From MFD01213-c1 sp963704405 (GTDB taxonomy: Bacteria > Planctomycetota > Phycisphaerae > Tepidisphaerales > Tepidisphaeraceae): a DNA stretch of 64,000 nt. Positions 62,772-64,000 of this stretch are shown here, in pieces (within the stretch, counting starts at the first letter, position 1; each line of letters opens with the position of its first letter). Below the pieces are notes generated by a model. That model was not told the DNA's origin and searched no databases. It saw nothing but the letters and a program-made list of their open reading frames with translations. The position numbers and the translations under genes are program-made. The DNA lies in NCBI GenBank assembly GCA_963704405.1, contig OY969903.1, positions 4,526,001 to 4,590,000 of the forward strand, in the 5' to 3' direction.

Positions 62772-63200
62772 GTGCCCCAGGAAACCAAAGCACACCCCTT
62801 TAATGCAAATGACCGCGACGCGGCCATCGGAATCATCCACGAAAACCTCGAAGGATGGATCCCCCCCCTCGCATCCGACGAAGAAATCCGCACCGCGCTG
62901 GAAAAAGCCTTCGACTACCGAGGCGACATCACCATCACGCTGAAGGATGGTTCAAAAGCAGAAGGATATCTCTTCGACCGCCGCAGCGAAGGAAAGTCGC
63001 TGTCGGATTGCCTCATCCGCCTTTTCCCCAAAAACTCCGACACAAAAATTTCCATCCGCTACATCGACATCGCCCGCCTCGAGTTTTCCGGCAAAGACAC
63101 CGCCGCCGGCAAGAGCTTCGAAACCTGGGTCAAAAAATACCAGGAAAAAAAAGCCGCCGGAGAAAAAAACATAGGCCTTGAACCCGAAAAGTTGGATTAA
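62772..63200 (+). CDS. Conserved hypothetical protein beside hpnH
   Basis: A 142-residue protein with GTG start at 62772 (AGGA upstream). Its central part, YRGDITITLKDGSKAEGYLFD, then SIRYIDIARLEFSGKDTAAG, looks like a small beta-barrel (Sm-like or WYL-like) fold, but I cannot name the family. It lies 59 bases after hpnH on the same strand and may work with hopanoid or lipid metabolism; that is inference. Confidence 0.6.
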   Translation: MPQETKAHPFNANDRDAAIGIIHENLEGWIPPLASDEEIRTALEKAFDYRGDITITLKDGSKAEGYLFDRRSEGKSLSDCLIRLFPKNSDTKISIRYIDIARLEFSGKDTAAGKSFETWVKKYQEKKAAGEKNIGLEPEKLD

Positions 63201-63230
63201 CGCTCCGCACCTCACGCCCTCTCATCCCAA

Positions 63231-63251
63231 CCTTCTCCCAGAAAGAGAAGG
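63231..63251 (+). terminator. Short hairpin after the hypothetical gene
   Basis: CCTTCTC (63231-63237) pairs with GAGAAGG (63245-63251) around CCAGAAA. It lies 30 bases after the stop codon at 63200. No clear T-run follows, so it is a weak candidate terminator. Confidence 0.35.
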
Positions 63252-63422
63252 GACTAATAGTGCCCAGCCACAGCAATAATTTGACAATTGGTTTTTGAAA
63301 CGTGGCCTTTTGCCTCATTTGTTTCATTTGCTTCCGGCCATCATTGCGACCATCTTCTGATCAGGTTGGAAAAAATATTCCGCCCCAAGGGAAGAAACCC
63401 GGCCCATCGCGCAACTATACCT

Positions 63423-64000
63423 GTGAAATCTGGAAGTGAACTGCCCCCGACGGTCCCAACTTCGACGGAGACGCCGCGCGTGGAAGGTGACAGCCGCGAG
63501 GCGGATGACATCGAGTTGTTGCGTAACGCCAATCGCGGCGACCGCAAGGCATTCCACAAACTGGTGGATCGCCATTCCGATCGTCTGTATCGCCTGGCCG
63601 TCTCATTGGTTGGAAACGCGGCCGACGCCGAAGACATTCTTCAGGAAACCTTCGTCGGCGCCTTCAAAGGTCTCAAAGGCTTCCAGGAACGCGCTTCAGT
63701 CAAAACGTGGCTTACGCGCATCCTTGTGACTCAGACCGCCAAATGGCGGCGGGATAAAAAACGGCGGGCGAACCCAACCGTGGATTCGACCCTCCCCTCT
63801 AATGAGGCCTTTCCGGCGATGCTAACCGTCGCTCCAGGGGTGGAAGGCTCGGTAGAGGCGAGGGTCGATGTCCATGCGGCCGTCGCCAAACTGTCTGCCG
63901 AACATCGCGAAGTCATACTGCTCCGCGAGTTCCAGCAGATGAACTACGACGAAATTGCCGAGGTGCTGGATGTCCCCCGAGGCACAGTTGAATCCCGGCT
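63423..64000 (+). CDS. ECF-type RNA polymerase sigma factor, 3' end outside the window
   Basis: The first about 192 residues of a sigma-70 family factor. Region 2 is FHKLVDRHSDRLYRLAVSLV to DAEDILQETFVGAFKGLKGF; the aromatic WLTRILVTQTAKW follows. Region 4 is LREFQQMNYDEIAEVLDVPRGTVESRL, cut at the end of the window just as the recognition helix completes. GTG-63423 is the likely start, giving an acidic/Pro-rich 25-residue lead. Its anti-sigma partner, if any, would be downstream of the window. Confidence 0.85.
   Translation, partial: MKSGSELPPTVPTSTETPRVEGDSREADDIELLRNANRGDRKAFHKLVDRHSDRLYRLAVSLVGNAADAEDILQETFVGAFKGLKGFQERASVKTWLTRILVTQTAKWRRDKKRRANPTVDSTLPSNEAFPAMLTVAPGVEGSVEARVDVHAAVAKLSAEHREVILLREFQQMNYDEIAEVLDVPRGTVESR

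Noticed and set aside
1..64000. tRNA, rRNA, riboswitch or CRISPR elements
   Set aside because: Reading the intergenic regions by eye showed no cloverleaf with a TTCRA loop, rRNA core sequence, known riboswitch core or regularly spaced repeats; short or divergent cases could be missed without a covariance-model search.

Overview
The window is one 64 kb stretch of a high-GC bacterial chromosome, most likely a member of the Planctomycetota (class Phycisphaerae is my best guess). The main grounds are three neighbouring exported proteins that carry the planctomycete-type N-terminal motif (LEGRTLFS, LEARQLLS, LEDRRLLS), the hopanoid genes hpnG/hpnH, RNA polymerase ECF sigma factors with anti-sigma partners, and long hairpin repeats between genes. 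No rRNA, tRNA or CRISPR array was recognised.

Layout. 1-8.4 kb: upp, a TerC membrane protein, an SDR dehydrogenase, a LigD-type PE-Pol protein lacking the ligase domain, a hotdog-like protein with a membrane partner, and a secreted TPR protein. 8.4-15.3 kb: a parvulin lipoprotein, a STAS protein, pgk, rpe, a Gfo/Idh oxidoreductase and msrP-msrQ. 15.4-20.4 kb: a SpoIIE-type phosphatase, a methyltransferase and a two-domain M16 peptidase. 20.6-29.2 kb: a surface/secretion island with a beta-helix plus Ig-repeat giant, an M64 peptidase and an S53 sedolisin. 29.7-33.5 kb: a Wzt-like ATPase, a glycosyltransferase and two small unknowns. 33.5-40.5 kb: aroDE fusion, dapA, an inositol-phosphatase family gene, a lone atpD, a methyltransferase and a glycosyltransferase. 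41-46.5 kb: a leftward set of rodA, lipoprotein, GHMP kinase, an inositol-phosphatase-like protein with an inserted MshEN-like domain, and a response regulator. 46.7-51.6 kb: glutathione peroxidase, a mutarotase-like protein and two insertion sequences. 51.9-64 kb: pepF, a glycosyltransferase, a hexose-6-phosphate mutarotase-like gene, a sigma/anti-sigma pair, a PhyH oxygenase, hpnG/hpnH and a second ECF sigma factor cut by the window end.

A strong window-wide signal is the number of single-base frameshifts inside otherwise intact genes (pgk, galactokinase-like, Wzt, M64 peptidase, a glycosyltransferase twice, both transposases, the ligD start). Nearly all lie in short homopolymers and each can be repaired by one base. 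pgk is normally essential, so consensus errors in the assembly are the simplest explanation; several of these genes should be read as intact until resequenced.

The most interesting biology is (1) the inositol-monophosphatase-like protein with two tandem MshEN-type c-di-GMP-binding motifs inserted in its catalytic fold, beside an L-arabinokinase-like GHMP kinase and a response regulator; (2) an ECF sigma/anti-sigma pair whose anti-sigma has a polysaccharide-export-like domain outside the membrane; and (3) a family of dispersed long hairpins (three copies), together with two insertion sequences that both sit in palindromic DNA.
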